Origin: JBBTCX01 sp964494205
Lineage (GTDB): Bacteria; Planctomycetota; Phycisphaerae; UBA1845
Reading direction: 5' to 3'
Assembly (NCBI GenBank): GCA_964494205.1
Contig: CAZBRD010000005.1
Location: forward strand, 247,997-311,996
DNA: 64,000 nucleotides
The notes below the pieces were generated by a model that was given only the letters and a program-made list of their open reading frames with translations, searched no databases and was not told where the DNA came from. Shown one piece after another: positions 61,468 to 64,000 of this stretch (positions are counted from its first letter, which is position 1; the number at the start of each line of letters is the position of its first letter). Made by a program: the position numbers and the translations under genes.

Positions 61468-62616
61468 ATGACCATATCCAATAATTACCTTCAGAACCAA
61501 CGAACTTGGATCGACTGGGTTAAGGCCGCACTATCCATGATTTTACTAGCGGGCGGTGTCGCGTTCGCACTCAACCAATCCGCCACGACACCTCTGACGG
61601 TTACACAAGCCCCCGCGCCTGATTTTGCGACGATGTCGGCTGATGCGGCCATTACAGCGTCCAGCCAAAAGCTCGATCTGCTTGAAACGCCAGGTGCGGC
61701 GGATGACCGGCAAGCGCTGGTCGAGGAAATAGAAAAGATGCTCGGGGTCGTTGCTGAGAAAGACGCAGGGAATGTGCAGCTCCTATTTCTGCGGGGACGG
61801 CTGGAGAAAGAATCCGGTCGCAATCAAAACGCGATCACCTACTTGAGTAAGTATGTGGATACTCGCGAAGGCAGGACGGAGGCCAAAGCTCACCGCTTGT
61901 TGGGTGATCTGTTCGTTGAGGAGTTCCCCATGCTCGCCCGGGGTCATTACAACCGTGCGAAGGCGCTGAGTCCTGGTGACCCTGCTATTTCGTATGGACT
62001 TTCTCAATGCGCGCTCAAGGGTGGTGATTCCGCAGAAGCTCTGAGGCTTGCCAACGACGCGGTTGCGGCGGACCAGCGCAAGAACGCCAAGTACGTCGCG
62101 CAACTAACGAAAGTACTGATTTCGCTCCGGCGTTGGTCTGAGGCGGACAATGAAGCAATGGAAGCAATGAAGATCGCGCAGGCCGAGATGCGGAACAATC
62201 CGGGACAGCGCGGTCCGGTTGAATCGGTTTACAGCCAATATGAGCTGCTCATCGAGATCATTGAGGCGAAAATGGGAAAGGGTGTCAGACCAACTAACAT
62301 GATGAACGCGCCGGTCGCTGCCGCCCCTACACCAATTACGCCAGACGACTACCTGAAGTTGGCCGAGTACATTGGCAAACGCTCCGAATATGCCGAGATG
62401 CTCGCCAAGCACAACGTACTTGCCGTTCTCGAACAGGCTGCTAAGGCGACGGCCCCCAATGTTCCATTGCGAATCGCCGAACAGCGTGCCATTGCTCTCG
62501 CCGAAGTGGGTCGAAAGCCCGCGGCCGTTGCAGCGTTTGAGACGATCATCAAGGCCGATCCTGAAAACAAGCGTTCTAAGGAATGGCTTGAGAAACTCAA
62601 GGGCGAAACGCCCTGA
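61468..62616 (+). CDS. TPR-containing membrane-anchored protein
   Basis: 382 residues from ATG 61468, with GGGAG eight bases upstream. N-terminal helix AALSMILLAGGVAFALN; tetratricopeptide-like repeats in the rest (VQLLFLRGRLEKESGRNQNA, AKAHRLLGDLFVEEFPML, YVAQLTKVLISLRRWSEADN, LRIAEQRAIALAEVGRKPAA). Probably exported, with the repeats in the periplasm. Same strand as the lipoprotein pair but 220 bases away. Confidence 0.8.
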   Translation: MTISNNYLQNQRTWIDWVKAALSMILLAGGVAFALNQSATTPLTVTQAPAPDFATMSADAAITASSQKLDLLETPGAADDRQALVEEIEKMLGVVAEKDAGNVQLLFLRGRLEKESGRNQNAITYLSKYVDTREGRTEAKAHRLLGDLFVEEFPMLARGHYNRAKALSPGDPAISYGLSQCALKGGDSAEALRLANDAVAADQRKNAKYVAQLTKVLISLRRWSEADNEAMEAMKIAQAEMRNNPGQRGPVESVYSQYELLIEIIEAKMGKGVRPTNMMNAPVAAAPTPITPDDYLKLAEYIGKRSEYAEMLAKHNVLAVLEQAAKATAPNVPLRIAEQRAIALAEVGRKPAAVAAFETIIKADPENKRSKEWLEKLKGETP

Positions 62617-62799
62617 AACGCCCTCCACCGCTCAATCGCTGTTGCAGATCAAATTGTCACGCGTGCGTCTTAATGGGCCTACACGGTCTGCCATGCAATT
62701 GCGAAAGATGCATCGCCGGTTACATTGACCGATGGTTCGCTCCTAAAGTGCGAAGTGATGTACGTGCCTGGTAGAAGTGCCACGCCGTGTCATCAGCGC

Positions 62800-62884
62800 G
62801 GGCGTGTGGCGGAATGGCAGACGCTGGGGATTTAAAATCCCCTGTCCCTAACGGGACGTGCGGGTTCGAGTCCCGCCTCGCCCA
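62800..62884 (+). tRNA. tRNA-Leu(UAA)
   Basis: Type II tRNA with D arm GCGGAATGGCAGACGC, anticodon loop TTTAAAA within GGGGA/TCCCC (anticodon TAA), long variable stem GTCCC-TAAC-GGGAC, and T arm GCGGGTTCGAGTCCCGC. Acceptor GGGCGTG/CTCGCCC with one T-T mismatch (62805 with 62878), discriminator A, no encoded CCA. Confidence 0.93.
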
Positions 62885-63000
62885 ACTCGTTTGCGTGTTC
62901 AATGCCTTGTTGCAAGTCCTGCTGTCAGCGGCAAGTGATTCGAACAGGTTCCTCTCTGACAATTTACGCCATCGTCGGCGGTATTTTTCCATGCACTCAA

Positions 63001-63036
63001 CAAAAAAGCCGCGCGGGTGGTTCACACCCGCGCGGC
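63001..63036 (-). terminator. Strong intrinsic terminator of the secreted-protein gene
   Basis: GCCGCGCGGGTG/CACCCGCGCGGC-type stem of about 12 pairs; on the minus strand it is followed by TTTTTTG. It lies 57 bases past the minus-strand stop at 63093. Confidence 0.9.
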
Positions 63037-63092
63037 ATGGTTGTCTTACCTTAATTCGTCGTGGCCGACTGGTCGGTCACGGCGAAGGTGAC

Positions 63093-64000
63093 TTAGTCGT
63101 CGTTGTCGAAGTTCACCGCGTCCGGATGCGACAATGCGCTGGTTCCGGCTGCGAAGAAGTCGAAGAGCAGGGTTTCCGGTGCATAGTCGTATTCCTCACC
63201 GTTGAGGAGCAGGCTGCCCGGGTCGCCGTCCGACTGTGCGCCTTCCGCCACACCACTCACCACGCGGAAGTTCCACGGGTTGTAGTCGAAGGCCGTCGCC
63301 TGGTCGTAACGAATCACGACCGCATGACCCTTCAAGTGGTTCCAACGAATTTCCTGGCCGTTGTCATTCACCGCCCAGCCCACGAGGAAGCCGCGTAGCA
63401 CGCGACCGCCTGGATTGCTCGGGTCGAGATCAGGACGACCGTTCGGATTGCCGCTGTCGAGCACCGAAATCGGTGACACACCCTTCGGCAGACCGCTGGC
63501 TACTGACCAGTACGCGCTCTCGTCGCCGGTGAGCGTGACCTGGTAATCGCTCCAGTTCCAGCCCGGGTGAGCGCGCTCAACTAGTTGCTGCGGATCGCAG
63601 CAGAACACCGGATCGAGCGGCGCATCGCCGTTCACTTGGTAGAACTGGATCTTCACCTGGCCTGGGTTGTCGTTCACGATCGTGATGAACGTGTCCTGAA
63701 TCAAGGTGCCGTAAGCATCCCACTTCACTTCGATCACCGGCCACGAGACCAATGAGCCCTTGAAGGTCGTCGACGCACGGTTGTCTGCCACGCCGCCGGC
63801 CACCGTCACGTCGTCATTAATCATCGACGGCGCATCCGGCGTCGTGCCAACGCCTGGCATTTGACCGATCACGAAGCCGCCGTCGTTGGCTTCCTCCGGC
63901 TCGTTGATAATGTCGTATTGAATGCGAGCCGCTTGTTCGCCCATTCCGACGAGCGTCACGGCTGAACGCATCTCGACGGACGGTGATCCGGCAAACTGCG
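63093..64000 (-). CDS. Probable secreted protein, N-terminus outside the window
   Basis: At least 302 residues; the open frame continues past 64000 (QFAGSPSVEMRSAVTLVG at the edge), so the ATG at 63971 is internal. Beta-rich and acidic with a conserved-looking FCCDPQQLVERAHPGWNWSD and GWAVNDNGQEIRWNHLKGHA; DPDLDPSNPGG-like loops suggest calcium or surface use. No family recognised. A perfect terminator follows. Confidence 0.75.
   Translation of the reverse strand, partial: QFAGSPSVEMRSAVTLVGMGEQAARIQYDIINEPEEANDGGFVIGQMPGVGTTPDAPSMINDDVTVAGGVADNRASTTFKGSLVSWPVIEVKWDAYGTLIQDTFITIVNDNPGQVKIQFYQVNGDAPLDPVFCCDPQQLVERAHPGWNWSDYQVTLTGDESAYWSVASGLPKGVSPISVLDSGNPNGRPDLDPSNPGGRVLRGFLVGWAVNDNGQEIRWNHLKGHAVVIRYDQATAFDYNPWNFRVVSGVAEGAQSDGDPGSLLLNGEEYDYAPETLLFDFFAAGTSALSHPDAVNFDNDD

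Overview
The window reads as a chromosomal stretch of a Planctomycetota-type bacterium with moderate to high G+C. This rests on a secreted protein with a PEP-CTERM-like tail, a split-alpha NAD(P) transhydrogenase, a membrane protein ending in the planctomycete-style CGYDLTGN zinc ribbon, a Gly-rich RRM protein, and very many short dispersed repeats. The affiliation is inferred, since there is no rRNA. I see no phage, IS transposase or CRISPR array; the only RNA gene I can call firmly is one tRNA-Leu(UAA).

Layout. 1-1350: end of methylmalonyl-CoA mutase large subunit and methylmalonyl-CoA epimerase. 1549-9487: PEP-CTERM-like protein, rsmE, yidD, a PQQ-type propeller protein, galE and small hypotheticals. 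9843-12611: trpB, then an 800-base repeat-rich gap with a likely small-RNA unit and a nested MITE-like insertion, then [4Fe-4S] APS/PAPS reductase. 12830-12934: an unlisted 34-residue membrane peptide gene. 13246-18869: a tightly packed heme/siroheme operon, hemA, cbiX-hemC fusion, cobA-hemD fusion, hemB. 18955-23424: cysteine synthase-rhodanese fusion, then divergently a siroheme sulfite/nitrite reductase and a partner. With cysH this makes an assimilatory sulfur block whose siroheme the adjacent operon can help supply. 24393-30571: RNA helicase, agmatinase, pntA1-pntA2-pntB. 30666-34591: BtuFCD/FecBCDE-type importer whose ATPase gene carries in-frame repeat insertions.

34743-45919, all on the minus strand, is the most unusual region. 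It holds a Vps4-like AAA ATPase with an N-terminal MIT-like three-helix domain, two or three coiled-coil proteins with ESCRT-III (CHMP/Snf7) character (one with a C-terminal MIM1-like motif, one with a winged-helix-like segment before a Snf7-like hairpin as in CHMP7), PspC, a Ser/Thr kinase with zinc ribbons, an SPFH-like plus beta-propeller protein, and small membrane or zinc-ribbon proteins. I read this as a candidate bacterial ESCRT-like membrane-remodelling module. The assignments come from reading sequence by eye and need profile and structure checks.

46193-64000: ilvE and lolD, an erythromycin-esterase homologue, a GNAT-like protein, hutI, a GDP-fucose synthase-like epimerase, an RRM protein, sdhCAB, a DUF2752 protein, two tandem paralogous lipoproteins, a TPR protein, tRNA-Leu, and a secreted protein running off the right edge.

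At least ten families of short, mostly palindromic repeats are scattered through intergenic gaps and, strikingly, in frame inside coding sequences. One encodes the same decapeptide, TAKLRLDRAT, in three unrelated proteins.
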